This document shows positions 26,345-35,502 of a stretch of 64,000 nucleotides of DNA, piece after piece. Positions within the stretch are counted from its first letter, which is position 1. Each line of letters starts with the position of its first letter. The position numbers were made by a program, and so were the translations under genes. The notes beneath the pieces were generated by a model. The model did not search any database. It had not been told where the DNA came from and saw nothing but the letters and a program-made list of their open reading frames with translations. The stretch comes from Kribbella steppae (GTDB lineage Bacteria; Actinomycetota; Actinomycetes; Propionibacteriales; Kribbellaceae), in contig NZ_SLWN01000004.1 in NCBI RefSeq assembly GCF_004342025.1, positions 186,001 through 250,000 on the forward strand, given 5' to 3'.

Positions 26345-26992
26345 ATGAGTATTCGCGTATTGGTTGTCGATGATGACGCGCTGGTCCGGGCGAGCCTGGA
26401 GATGATGCTCGACGGGACGAACGGTATCGCGGTGGTCGGCCAGGCGGCCGACGGGGACGAGGTGCCGGCGGCGGTCGATGCGCACTTCCCGGACGTCGTA
26501 CTGATGGATCTGCGGATGCCGCGGGTGGACGGGATCGTGGCGACCCGGCGGGTGCGGGCCCGGACCAATCCTCCGGAGGTCGTCGTCCTGACGACGTTCG
26601 ACACCGACGAGAACGTGCTGCACGCCCTGCGCGCCGGGGCGAGCGGGTTCCTGCTGAAGGACACCCCGCCGGCACAGATCGTCGACGCCGTACGGCGGGT
26701 TGCCGCCGGCGACCCGATTCTGTCGCCCGGGATCACCCGACGACTGATGGACCGGGCCGCGACCCAGGCGGACGCACACACGATCGCGCAGGAGGCCCTC
26801 AAGCGACTGTCACCGCGGGAGTACGACGTGGTGCTCGCGGTGGCTCAGGGGAAGTCGAACGCCCAGATCGGTTCCGAGCTGTACATGAGTGTGGCGACGG
26901 TCAAGGCGCACATCTCGCACATCCTCACCAAACTCGAACTCGGCAACCGCACCCAGATCGCGCTCCTCGCGCACGACGCGGGCTTGGCCTGA
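26345..26992 (+). CDS. LuxR/NarL-type response regulator
   Basis: A 215-residue two-component regulator. Receiver domain: acidic pair in LVVDDDALVRASL, phospho-Asp55 (VVLMDLRMPRVDG), switch Thr in VVLTTFDTDENV and Lys in FLLKDT. C-terminal LuxR helix-turn-helix: LSPREYDVVLAVAQGKSNAQ, then SVATVKAHISHIL. It lies 76 bp after the kinase gene and is its most likely partner. The receiver is followed by a longer linker (RAATQADAHTIAQEAL) than in the second regulator. Confidence 0.93.
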   Translation: MSIRVLVVDDDALVRASLEMMLDGTNGIAVVGQAADGDEVPAAVDAHFPDVVLMDLRMPRVDGIVATRRVRARTNPPEVVVLTTFDTDENVLHALRAGASGFLLKDTPPAQIVDAVRRVAAGDPILSPGITRRLMDRAATQADAHTIAQEALKRLSPREYDVVLAVAQGKSNAQIGSELYMSVATVKAHISHILTKLELGNRTQIALLAHDAGLA

Positions 26993-27014
26993 CGGATGCT
27001 CTAGCGTGGGCGGC

Positions 27015-27680
<666 letters not shown>

Positions 27681-27713
27681 CCTTCAACCAGGTCGAAGGC
27701 GGAGGGTCCAGGC

Positions 27714-28175
27714 ATGACTTTCCTGGACGAGATCACTGCCGCTGTCGCCCTCGGTCGCCAGGGTGAGCGCGACACCGCGCGGAGCCGGCTGACCGATCTG
27801 TGGGACGAGGCCCGTGACGATCAGTTCGCCCGGTGCATGGTCGCGCACTACCTGGCCGATCTGCAGGACGAAACCGCTGACGAGCTGAGCTGGGACCTCC
27901 GAGCGCTGGCGGCGGCCGGAGCGGCCGAGCAGACCGAAGGTGTCCCGTTCACGGTGGAGGCGATGCTGCCGTCGCTGCATGCGAACCTGGCCGATGACTA
28001 CCGGCGCCTGGGGCAGGTTGCGGAGGCTCGGCGTCACCTGGCGTGGGCTCGGGACCGCCTCGGGGTGTTGGGTGATGACGCGTACGGCGACCTGATCCGT
28101 GGTGCTGTGGAGCACGTTTCCGACGCGCTGGCCGCCGGACGGACCGAGCGACTCGAGTCCAATCCGAGCAGCTGA
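27714..28175 (+). CDS. Helical, TPR-like protein of unknown function
   Basis: A 153-residue, mainly helical protein with paired helices resembling tetratricopeptide repeats (ARSRLTDLWDEARDDQFARC, then LHANLADDYRRLGQVAEARR and HLAWARDRLGVLG). No catalytic motif, signal peptide or membrane segment. GGAGG precedes the ATG. Small proteins of this type occur near regulators in actinobacteria, but no function is established. It is 33 bp after the response regulator and could share its transcript. Confidence 0.75.
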   Translation: MTFLDEITAAVALGRQGERDTARSRLTDLWDEARDDQFARCMVAHYLADLQDETADELSWDLRALAAAGAAEQTEGVPFTVEAMLPSLHANLADDYRRLGQVAEARRHLAWARDRLGVLGDDAYGDLIRGAVEHVSDALAAGRTERLESNPSS

Positions 28176-28263
28176 TCCGGCCGCGTGTACTCCGGCTGCG
28201 GTACCTGCGGTGACTCCTGCCGGACGACGCGCGGACCAGGTCTTGACCGGCAGTCTCGACGGT

Positions 28264-29181
28264 ATGAACGAGACAGGTGCTCCGCTGGTCGAGGTGACCG
28301 GGCTGACTAAACGCTACGGCGACACTCTCGCAGTCGACGGTGTCGATCTGACTGTCCTTCCCGGGGAGGTCTACGGGTTCCTCGGGCCGAACGGTGCCGG
28401 GAAGACGACGACCCTCCGGATTCTCACCGGGCTGATCGCGCCGACGAGCGGTGACGTGCGTGTGCTCGGTGGTGCGCCCGGGCAACCCGACGTACTCGGG
28501 CGAACCGGGTCGATGATCGAGTCGCCCGCGTTCTACCCGTACCTGTCCGGCCTGGACAACCTGCGGCTGCTGGCCGAGTACGCCGAGGTGCCCCGGCGGA
28601 AGGTCGACGAGGTGCTGGAGCTGGTCGACCTGGCCGATCGGGCCCGGGACCGCTTCTCGACGTACTCCCTGGGGATGAAGCAACGGCTCGGCGTCGCCGC
28701 GGCCCTGCTCAAGGATCCCGAGCTGGTGATCCTGGACGAGCCGACGAACGGGCTCGACCCGGCCGGTATGCGGGACATGCGCCGCCTGATCCGCGAGCTC
28801 GGCTCCGGCGGCCGGACCGTGCTGCTGTCCAGCCATCTGCTCGGCGAGGTGCAGCAGATCTGCGACCGGGTCGGCATCATCAACTCCGGCCGGATGGTTG
28901 CCGAGCACAACGTCGAGGAGCTGCGCGGGGAGCAGGAACTGGTCGTCCGGGCCGCACCGCGGGAGCAGGCGCAGTCGATCCTCACCAACTTCCTCGGCGC
29001 CGGGGCGGTGCACCAGTACGACGAGACGCTGCGGGTGAAGGTGCAGCCGGAGAAGGTCGCCGAGGTGAACCGGATATTGGTCGAGGCCGGGATCGCGGTG
29101 TCGGAGTTGCACAGCACGGAACGCGCTCTCGAGGACGTGTTCTTCGAGCTCACGAGCGAGGAGAAGGCCGATGTTGGGTAG
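28264..29181 (+). CDS. ABC transporter ATP-binding protein (ABC-2 exporter type)
   Basis: A 305-residue ATPase for an export system. Walker A GPNGAGKTTTLRI near residue 40, signature TYSLGMKQRLGVAAAL, Walker B LVILDEPTNGLDPAG and switch SSHLLGEV. A C-terminal extension of about 80 residues (from LVVRAAPREQAQ) is usual in DrrA/CcmA-like exporters and contacts the permease. The ATG at 28264 begins the family homology; the ribosome-binding site is weak. It overlaps the permease gene by 11 bp. Possible cargo: peptides, antibiotics or lipids. Confidence 0.92.
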   Translation: MNETGAPLVEVTGLTKRYGDTLAVDGVDLTVLPGEVYGFLGPNGAGKTTTLRILTGLIAPTSGDVRVLGGAPGQPDVLGRTGSMIESPAFYPYLSGLDNLRLLAEYAEVPRRKVDEVLELVDLADRARDRFSTYSLGMKQRLGVAAALLKDPELVILDEPTNGLDPAGMRDMRRLIRELGSGGRTVLLSSHLLGEVQQICDRVGIINSGRMVAEHNVEELRGEQELVVRAAPREQAQSILTNFLGAGAVHQYDETLRVKVQPEKVAEVNRILVEAGIAVSELHSTERALEDVFFELTSEEKADVG

Positions 29182-30016
29182 TTACCGCGCGGAGGTGCTC
29201 AAGCTCCGCAAGCGTTCCGCGGTCTGGGTGCTGTTCGGGGCGGGACTGGTGCTGAGCCTGATCTTCGGCTACCTACTGCCGTACCTGGGCTACGCCACCG
29301 GCGACGAGAACCCCCAGACCGACGGCGTACCGCGCAGCGAGATCCTGCGCGGGATGCTGCCGGAACGGGTGATGGACAACACGATCGGTGGCTACCCGAT
29401 CTTCGCCGGCGCGCTCGCGCTGGTGCTGGGCGCGATCGTGGTCGGCGGCGAGTACACCTGGGGCACGCTCAAAACGATCCTCACCCAGCGCCCGGGACGC
29501 GGTACCGTCCTGGCCTCGCAGTTCCTCGCACTGGCGACCATGATCGCGGTCTGGGTGCTGGGCATCTTCGCGGCCTGCGCGCTCTGCAGCATCGGGATCG
29601 CGGCCGCGGAGGACGGCTCGATGGACTGGCCCGGAGTGACGGCCATCCTCGAGGGACTCGCCGGTGGCTGGCTGGTGCTGATGATGTGGTGCCTGGCCGG
29701 TGCGGTCCTGGCCGTTGCCTTCCGGAACGTCGCGCTGCCGATCGGGCTCGGCGTGGTCTGGATCCTCGGGATCGAGACGTTGCTGGCCGGTGTGGTGAGC
29801 AGCCTGCTGCCCGATCTGGACGTCGTGTCCAACGCGTTGCCGGGCACGAACGCGGGCTCGCTGGTGTTCAGCGTGACCGGGATGGTGGCCGCCGACGCGC
29901 CACCCGGGGTTCGCGACGCGGTCGGCGGTGGACGTGCCCTGCTGACCTTGCTGGCCTACTGCGCGATCTTCGCCGTACTGGCGGTCTGGACGACCCGTCG
30001 CCGGGACGTCACCTGA
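29171..30016 (+). CDS. ABC-2 type permease
   Basis: A 281-residue membrane partner of the preceding ATPase with about six hydrophobic segments. It begins MLGSYRAEVLKLRKRSAVWV, the amphipathic start typical of ABC-2 permeases. An external loop (GYATGDENPQTDGVPRSEI) follows the first segment, and VGGEYTWGTLKTILTQRPGR is a family-type cytosolic motif. The gene overlaps its ATPase by 11 bp, and its stop runs 8 bp into the convergent GH125 gene. Confidence 0.9.
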   Translation: MLGSYRAEVLKLRKRSAVWVLFGAGLVLSLIFGYLLPYLGYATGDENPQTDGVPRSEILRGMLPERVMDNTIGGYPIFAGALALVLGAIVVGGEYTWGTLKTILTQRPGRGTVLASQFLALATMIAVWVLGIFAACALCSIGIAAAEDGSMDWPGVTAILEGLAGGWLVLMMWCLAGAVLAVAFRNVALPIGLGVVWILGIETLLAGVVSSLLPDLDVVSNALPGTNAGSLVFSVTGMVAADAPPGVRDAVGGGRALLTLLAYCAIFAVLAVWTTRRRDVT

Positions 30017-31292
30017 ACCCTGCATGTACCCCTGCATGTACCAATGCCAGCTCGCAGAACATCGCGTTGGCCCAGGAGAACCACTCGCGGGTAAAGACGG
30101 TCGGATCGTCGACGTGGAAGGACTCGTGCATCTGACCCGTCCCACCGGTGGTGTCACGGAGGAGCTCCAGCAACTGCTGGCGCTCCTGCGCTGACGTGCT
30201 CGTCAAACCCTGCACAGCAAGGGCGATCGGCCACACCTGGTTCGGCGGTGTGTGCGGACTGCCGATCCCGACAGCATGCTCACCGCGGAAGTAGTACGGG
30301 TTGTCGTCACTCAGCAGCAGCCGACGGGTGGCGAGGTACGTCGCATCATCCGCCGCGGCGTACCCGGTCAGCGGGATCGACAGCAGGCTCGGCATGTTGG
30401 CGTCGTCGATCAGCAGCGACTCGCCCATCCCGTCGACCTCGTAGGCGTAGACGCGGCCGTAGACAGCGTGCTCGACCGTGCCGTACCGGGCGATACCGTC
30501 GTCGATGTCGGCCCTCAGCTCCTTCGCCCGATCGGCCAGCCCTGAGTCCTTCAGGACCTCGGTGGCGATCACCTCCAGATACCCGAGCACCACCGACGCG
30601 AACATGTTGCCGGGCACGTTGAACCCGAGCTCGGTCGCGTCGTCACTCGGCCGGAACGCACTCCACGACATCCCGGTCGGCCGGGTCAGCCGTCCCCGCC
30701 CCTCGCGGACCAGCGTGTCTGTCGGTACGTCGTCATGCCGCTGGAACCGGTACGGCGACCTGTTCTCGTGATCCTGCTCGACCGTCCACAACGCGATGAT
30801 CGCCTCGGCCGCGGCCTTGAACCGCTCGTCGATCACGTCGGCCCGGCCGGTGATCCGCCAGAGCCGGTAGGCCAGCTCGAGAGGGTAGCAGAGCGAGTCG
30901 ATCTCGTACTTGCGTTCCCACACCCACGGCGACATCTCGATCTCGTCGCCGGTGTGCCCGGCGCCGTTCGCCTCCCGGTTGAACGCGTTCGCGTACGGGT
31001 CGAGTACGACGTACTCCAGCTGGCGATGCAGGACGCCGATCAGCAGGTCCTGCAGGGCACGGTCCTCGGGACACAGCAGCAGATACGGGCGCAGCTGGGC
31101 AGCCGAGTCGCGCAGCCACATCGCCGGGATATCCCCGGTGAGCAGGAACGTGGTCCCGTCCGGCAGCCGCTCCGCCACCGCGGGCAGGTTCTCCGCCATC
31201 GATCGCCGGAACATCTCCGCGATCACCTCGTCGCCGGTGGCCCGGCGTACCTCCTCGGTGGCGCGGGCGAGCACCTCGGCATCGATCATCAA
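30009..31292 (-). CDS. Glycoside hydrolase family 125 (exo-alpha-1,6-mannosidase)
   Basis: A 427-residue cytosolic (alpha/alpha)6-barrel enzyme; known GH125 members remove terminal alpha-1,6-mannose. Characteristic stretches are TGDIPAMWLRDSAAQLRPY, WERKYEIDSLCYPLELAY, FNVPGNMFASVVL, GIGSPHTPPNQVWPIALAVQ and GQMHESFHVDD near the end; the acidic catalytic pair is expected in the WLRDS and HESF regions. No signal peptide, so it acts on imported oligosaccharides. It is the last gene of a three-gene leftward set with a ROK regulator (6 bp upstream) and a clan GH-D-like glycosidase. Confidence 0.93.
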   Translation of the reverse strand: MMIDAEVLARATEEVRRATGDEVIAEMFRRSMAENLPAVAERLPDGTTFLLTGDIPAMWLRDSAAQLRPYLLLCPEDRALQDLLIGVLHRQLEYVVLDPYANAFNREANGAGHTGDEIEMSPWVWERKYEIDSLCYPLELAYRLWRITGRADVIDERFKAAAEAIIALWTVEQDHENRSPYRFQRHDDVPTDTLVREGRGRLTRPTGMSWSAFRPSDDATELGFNVPGNMFASVVLGYLEVIATEVLKDSGLADRAKELRADIDDGIARYGTVEHAVYGRVYAYEVDGMGESLLIDDANMPSLLSIPLTGYAAADDATYLATRRLLLSDDNPYYFRGEHAVGIGSPHTPPNQVWPIALAVQGLTSTSAQERQQLLELLRDTTGGTGQMHESFHVDDPTVFTREWFSWANAMFCELALVHAGVHAGFR

Positions 31293-31298
31293 CAGACT

Positions 31299-32552
31299 TC
31301 ACCTTTCAGCAACAAGTTGGCCTTCCGGCAGGAGTACCGACGGGTTCGGCGAGAAGGTCTGGTCGAGCACCAGGCTGGCGGCTCCGATGGCGCCGACGTC
31401 CGCGCCGAGCGCCGTACCGGCGACCTCGAACGGATGCACCGAGCGGACCAGGAAGCGTTCTTTCAGCGCGGTCTGGACGGCGTCGCTGAAGAATGGCGCG
31501 AGTTGCTCCCAGTGCGGACCGCCGAACACCACCCGCTCGAGGTCGAGCAGGTTCGCGATGTCCTCGACCACCTTGGCGATCCGCTCGGCCAAAGCGGCAA
31601 CGATCTCGCGGGCCACGCCCGGGCCGGATTCGGCCACCGAGCACAGCCGGGCGAACGCCGCGTCCACTGCCTGGCGGTCGTCCAGATCGATGCCCTGAGC
31701 AAGTACTCCGGCCTGGACCGCCTGCTGCACCAGGTACCGCGGCTGGCTCGTCTCGCCGACGCAGCCGCGCCGGCCGCAGTAGCAGACCGGCCCGTCGGGA
31801 TCGACGATCACGTGACCGATCTCGCCGACGTTGCTGGACGAGCCGCGCACCACCTCGTCGCCGATCACCAGCCCGGCCCCGATCCCGGTGCCGAGGTAGA
31901 AGAACACGAAGCTGCCGTGCCGGTCCGAGCCACCTGCCCACTTCTCGGCGGCGGCCGCAGCGGTCACGTCCTTGTCGAGCAGCACCGGGAGGCCGGTGCG
32001 CTCCCGCAACTCGTCGCGCAGCGGGACCAGGTGCCACGCCGACAGGTTGGGCGGATCCACGACGACTCCACGCTCCACGTCGATCGGACCGGGCGCTGCG
32101 ATCCCGGCACCGATCACGCGCTCGCGCGGCGCCCCGGCCTGGCTGATCACGTCCTCGATCGTTGCCACGATCCTGTCGATCAGCACATCGGGATCGTCGG
32201 CGTACGGGGTGCCGACGCTGCGCCGGGCAACCACCTCGCCGGTGAGGTCGAGCACCACGACGGTCACGACGGCCGGGTCCAGGTGGACGCCGACGGCGTA
32301 CTGGCCGGACGGCTCGAGCTCGAGCAGGGTCCGCGGTTTGCCGAGGCCTGTGCTCTTCTGCCGGCCCGCCTCGCGGACGAGACCGGCGTCGAGCAGCCGG
32401 CGGATGATGTTGGAGATCGCCTGCCCGGACAGACCTGTCGCCTCGGCCAACTCCACCCGGCTGAGTCGCTCGGTCCGCCGGATGGCGTCCAACACGACCG
32501 CGTCGTTGAAACCACCGACACGATCCAGATTGGTCCCCCGGCGTGCTGCCAC
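31299..32552 (-). CDS. ROK family transcriptional regulator
   Basis: A 417-residue regulator. N-terminal winged helix: LDAIRRTERLSRVELAEATG, then LSGQAISNIIRRLLDAGLV. ROK domain: ATP-fold strands, GEIGHVIVDPDG and the zinc motif CYCGRRGC. I chose the GTG at 32552 because GGGGGA lies just upstream and the protein then starts AARRGTNLDRVGG, as in relatives. A GTG at 32570 that would overlap the preceding stop is an alternative. It sits between two glycosidase genes and probably controls them in response to a released sugar. Confidence 0.9.
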   Translation of the reverse strand: MAARRGTNLDRVGGFNDAVVLDAIRRTERLSRVELAEATGLSGQAISNIIRRLLDAGLVREAGRQKSTGLGKPRTLLELEPSGQYAVGVHLDPAVVTVVVLDLTGEVVARRSVGTPYADDPDVLIDRIVATIEDVISQAGAPRERVIGAGIAAPGPIDVERGVVVDPPNLSAWHLVPLRDELRERTGLPVLLDKDVTAAAAAEKWAGGSDRHGSFVFFYLGTGIGAGLVIGDEVVRGSSSNVGEIGHVIVDPDGPVCYCGRRGCVGETSQPRYLVQQAVQAGVLAQGIDLDDRQAVDAAFARLCSVAESGPGVAREIVAALAERIAKVVEDIANLLDLERVVFGGPHWEQLAPFFSDAVQTALKERFLVRSVHPFEVAGTALGADVGAIGAASLVLDQTFSPNPSVLLPEGQLVAER

Positions 32553-32566
32553 TAGTCCCCCAGATG

Positions 32567-34132
32567 TCACGGTAAAACCGGGTCGGCGCCCCACGCGCGC
32601 GACCAGTCGTAGTGGATCGTCTCGTCACCGGATCGCCACGTGTTCGGCGCGGTGTTCACCAGCCAGTCGGCCGGCTCGATCCCGGACGCGTCCCCACCAC
32701 TGAGCGCCAACCGTATACCTTCGCTCAACGCGCGATCCGACTGCTCGGTCCGCGCGGCCGGATCGACCGAGACGAAGAGCGCCGTACCAGATCGTGCGAC
32801 CAGGTCGAGGAACCGCTGGTTCAGCTCCCACGGCGTCTGCGGCGTGCACGGGACGCAGTCGGCATCGACGGCGAAGAACCGGTTGTGCTGCGGCAATCGG
32901 AACGCGAGCGTGTTGACGCCCATCTTCCGGGTCCGCTCCCAGTCACGTCCCGAGGTGTCGTCCCCGGTCCGCTGTACGTCGACCAGCCCGGCCGCGAGGT
33001 GGCCGACGGTGTTGCAGCCGATCAATACGACTTCCTCCGCGGCCGAGCGGATCTCGCGGTAAAACGCCAGCACGATCTCGGCCGTCGTCCGCGTGGGGTC
33101 GTGGAACTGCCAACCGCTGTTGGTGAGCTCCGAACCCATCGCCGGTCCGAATCGGCCGAAGACGTCGTACGTGCTGAAGTCGTGCTTGACCAGCTCGAAA
33201 CCCCAGTCCTTGAACCGCTGCAGATCCGCGCGGACCAGCTCGAGCACTTCCGGGTACGACGGGTCGAGTGCACGGCCGTCGTCGACCCCGGCACGACCCC
33301 ACCGGCTGGGCTCGCGGACCCGCAGCGGTCGGAACCACAGACCGGGGCGAGCACCGATCTCCTTGATCGCGCCGGCCGTTCCGGCCAGGTCGTCGAAGAC
33401 TCCAGGGGTGCCGACGTCCCAAGGGCCTCCGGACGCATTACCGCCCGGGTACCAGCCGTCGTCCACGACGCTGAAGGGTTTGACCGGGTGGCCGTCGGCG
33501 AGTTCGACGATGGTCGTGGCGTCCTTGAGGACGGCCTTCTCGTCGAAGTTCTCGCCGTACGCGTAGTACCAGTTGTTCGCCCCGACCACCGGCGCGGGCT
33601 CAGGTCGCGCCGGTAGCCGGGAACTCATAGCGGCGACCGCTGCATGCAGCGTCAGCCAGGGGGTGCCCGCGTCTTCGAACCGCTGGACGGTCGCGGCGGT
33701 GAGCATGCGGCCGTTCAGCTGAGTCGGGCCGCCGCCGTTGCGGAGATCGAGCCAGAGGGTGAAGCCGTCCGCGTCGACCGTCCACGAGCAGAATGCGTTC
33801 GGCTGAACGTTCACACCGGAGCCGGTGGTCTGGCCCGTCCGTGGGTCGTGGGCGAGGAAGTACCACGGCAGCAGCCGCTCGGGTTGCTGGTGCCGCCACT
33901 GCAGGTCGCCGTACGAACGCTCCCAGGCGTCGCCGAGGATCAGGGCCTCGGCGGGCAGTGGTTCGGACCAGCGGATGGCGACTCGGGAGACGGCCTGCGC
34001 ACTGACGCCGATGGTGCCGTCGGACCAGGTCACCTCACTGCCTGCCGCCGACCAGGTGGCGCCGTTGCGGACGGCTGTGGTCAGGGTGTCCGAGGGGCCG
34101 ACCTGGACGAAGACCGCGCTCGGTTCGTTCAC
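32567..34132 (-). CDS. Clan GH-D-like glycosidase (alpha-galactosidase-like)
   Basis: A 521-residue cytosolic TIM-barrel glycosidase. The N-terminal 170 residues form a beta domain. Barrel motifs are HPVKPFSVVDDGWYPG, RPGLWFRPL, FELVKHDFSTYDVFGR (nucleophile Asp expected in KHDFS), VVLIGCNTVGHL and QRTGDDTSGRDWERTRKMG (likely acid/base Asp). These are like GH27/GH36 but not identical, so the specificity (alpha-galactose, or another alpha-sugar) is open. GGGAG five bases before the GTG at 34132 decides the start over a GTG at 34162. It heads a set with a ROK regulator and GH125. A weak palindrome, GACT-N6-AGTC (34164-34177), precedes it. Confidence 0.85.
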   Translation of the reverse strand: MNEPSAVFVQVGPSDTLTTAVRNGATWSAAGSEVTWSDGTIGVSAQAVSRVAIRWSEPLPAEALILGDAWERSYGDLQWRHQQPERLLPWYFLAHDPRTGQTTGSGVNVQPNAFCSWTVDADGFTLWLDLRNGGGPTQLNGRMLTAATVQRFEDAGTPWLTLHAAVAAMSSRLPARPEPAPVVGANNWYYAYGENFDEKAVLKDATTIVELADGHPVKPFSVVDDGWYPGGNASGGPWDVGTPGVFDDLAGTAGAIKEIGARPGLWFRPLRVREPSRWGRAGVDDGRALDPSYPEVLELVRADLQRFKDWGFELVKHDFSTYDVFGRFGPAMGSELTNSGWQFHDPTRTTAEIVLAFYREIRSAAEEVVLIGCNTVGHLAAGLVDVQRTGDDTSGRDWERTRKMGVNTLAFRLPQHNRFFAVDADCVPCTPQTPWELNQRFLDLVARSGTALFVSVDPAARTEQSDRALSEGIRLALSGGDASGIEPADWLVNTAPNTWRSGDETIHYDWSRAWGADPVLP

Positions 34133-34171
34133 CTGACTCCCTTGCGGACGGAATTTCCCCACAGACTTTAG

Positions 34172-35374
34172 TTAGTCGGTCGAGACAGCGTCAAGACTCC
34201 CCACAGCGGCGAGGAGGCGGTCGACATCGGACTGGTCCGTGTAGGGCGCGAGGCCGACGCGGACGGCTCCGGCGGCGCCCAGACCGAGGTGCCGAGCCGG
34301 CTCGTAGGCGTAGAACGAACCCGCCGGCGCGTTGACGTTCACCGCCGCGAGACGCTCTGCGACCGCAGACGGCGTCCAGCCCTCGACGGTGAAGAGCAAG
34401 GTCGGCGTACGACGTGCCGCGTGACCGTAGAGCGTGATGCCGGGGATCGCCGCCAGCCGGGCTTCCAGGACGTCCCGGAGGTTGTCCTCGTGCTCCTCGA
34501 CCAGCTGCAACGAGCTCTGCAGTCGCTCGCGCCGGGTCGCGCCGGTGCCGCCCAGACCGGCCAGGAAGTCGACGGCCGCGGTGGTGCCGGCGAGCATCTC
34601 GTACGGCAGCGTGCCCAGCTCGAAGCGTTCCGGTACGACGTCCGTCGCCGGCGCGAGCTTGTCGGGCCGAAGCGTCTCGAGCAGCTCCGGCGAAGCGGTG
34701 AGCGCGCCCAGATGAGGGCCGAAGAACTTGTACGGCGAGCAGACGTAGAAGTCGGCGTACGTCGCGTCGATCGGCGCGTGCGCGGTCAGGTGGACGCCGT
34801 CGACGTACAGGAGCGCGCCGGCCTGGTGGACGAGGTCGGCGATGCGAGCGGTGTCGGGTCGGGTGCCGATGAGGTTGGACGCGCCGGTGACCGCGGCCAG
34901 CCGGGTGCGGTCGTTGAGGAGCGGCGCGATGTCGTCGAGCTCGGAGGTCTCGGTGTCGAAGCTGAGCCAGCGGATCGTGGCACCGACCGCCTCGGCGGCC
35001 TGCACCCACGGGCGGACGTTCGCGTCGTGGTCGAGCCGGGTGACGATGACCTCGTCGCCGGGCGCCCAGGTCTTCGCGAGCGTCCGGGCGAAGTCGTACG
35101 TCAGCTGGGTCATGCTGCGGCCAAACACGATGCCCTGCGGGTCCGTGCCGAGCAGGTCGGCCGTCGCCTCGCGGGCGGCCACGACGATCTCGTCGGCCCG
35201 GCGCTCGGCGGCGGTGAGTGTGCCGCGGTTGGCCATGGCCGACGTCATCGTGGCGGCGACCGCATCGGCGACCACCTGCGGGGTCTGCGAGCCACCGGGA
35301 CCGTCGAAGTGGGCGGCCCCTTCGTCGAGGGCGGGGAACTGCTTCCGGACAGCAACAACATCGAAGACACCCAT
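34172..35374 (-). CDS. Cysteine desulfurase-like PLP enzyme (class V aminotransferase)
   Basis: A 400-residue fold-type I PLP enzyme of the CsdA/SufS-like group. Family stretches: FPALDEGAAHFDGPGGSQTP, GRSMTQLTYDFARTLA, TRLDHDANVRPW, ASNLIGTRPD, LYVDGVHLTAHAPID and the PLP lysine in SPYKFFGPHLG. The mobile loop with the active-site Cys of true desulfurases is not evident, so the reaction is uncertain (desulfuration, or another elimination or transamination). The ATG at 35374 has GGAGAGG nine bases upstream. Divergent from an EamA transporter; a series of direct repeats lies between them. Confidence 0.85.
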   Translation of the reverse strand: MGVFDVVAVRKQFPALDEGAAHFDGPGGSQTPQVVADAVAATMTSAMANRGTLTAAERRADEIVVAAREATADLLGTDPQGIVFGRSMTQLTYDFARTLAKTWAPGDEVIVTRLDHDANVRPWVQAAEAVGATIRWLSFDTETSELDDIAPLLNDRTRLAAVTGASNLIGTRPDTARIADLVHQAGALLYVDGVHLTAHAPIDATYADFYVCSPYKFFGPHLGALTASPELLETLRPDKLAPATDVVPERFELGTLPYEMLAGTTAAVDFLAGLGGTGATRRERLQSSLQLVEEHEDNLRDVLEARLAAIPGITLYGHAARRTPTLLFTVEGWTPSAVAERLAAVNVNAPAGSFYAYEPARHLGLGAAGAVRVGLAPYTDQSDVDRLLAAVGSLDAVSTD

Positions 35375-35459
35375 GGCGGTTATCCTCTCCCGACACCGCC
35401 GCGACTGCCACTGGTCGTCCATTTCTCACCGGCAGTGCCCGATGGCGGGCAAATATGTA

Positions 35460-35492
35460 CAGGTTGTCGGTCAGGTAGTGCAGGATGTCAGG
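35460..35492. promoter_or_regulatory. Direct CAGG repeats in a divergent promoter region
   Basis: Four CAGG units at 35460, 35472, 35481 and 35489 within CAGGTTGTCGG, TCAGGTAGTG, CAGGATGTCAGG. They lie between the divergent PLP enzyme and transporter genes, next to an A/T-rich AAATATGTA stretch that could be a -10 region. Direct repeats of this kind are used by some GntR/MocR regulators; no such regulator is adjacent. Confidence 0.3.
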
Positions 35493-35502
35493 AGTGAGCA
35501 CC

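Noticed and set aside
34164..34177. GACT-N6-AGTC palindrome as a firm ROK operator
   Set aside because: The arms are only 4 bp and it overlaps a stop codon; kept only as a candidate in the glycosidase entry and finding.
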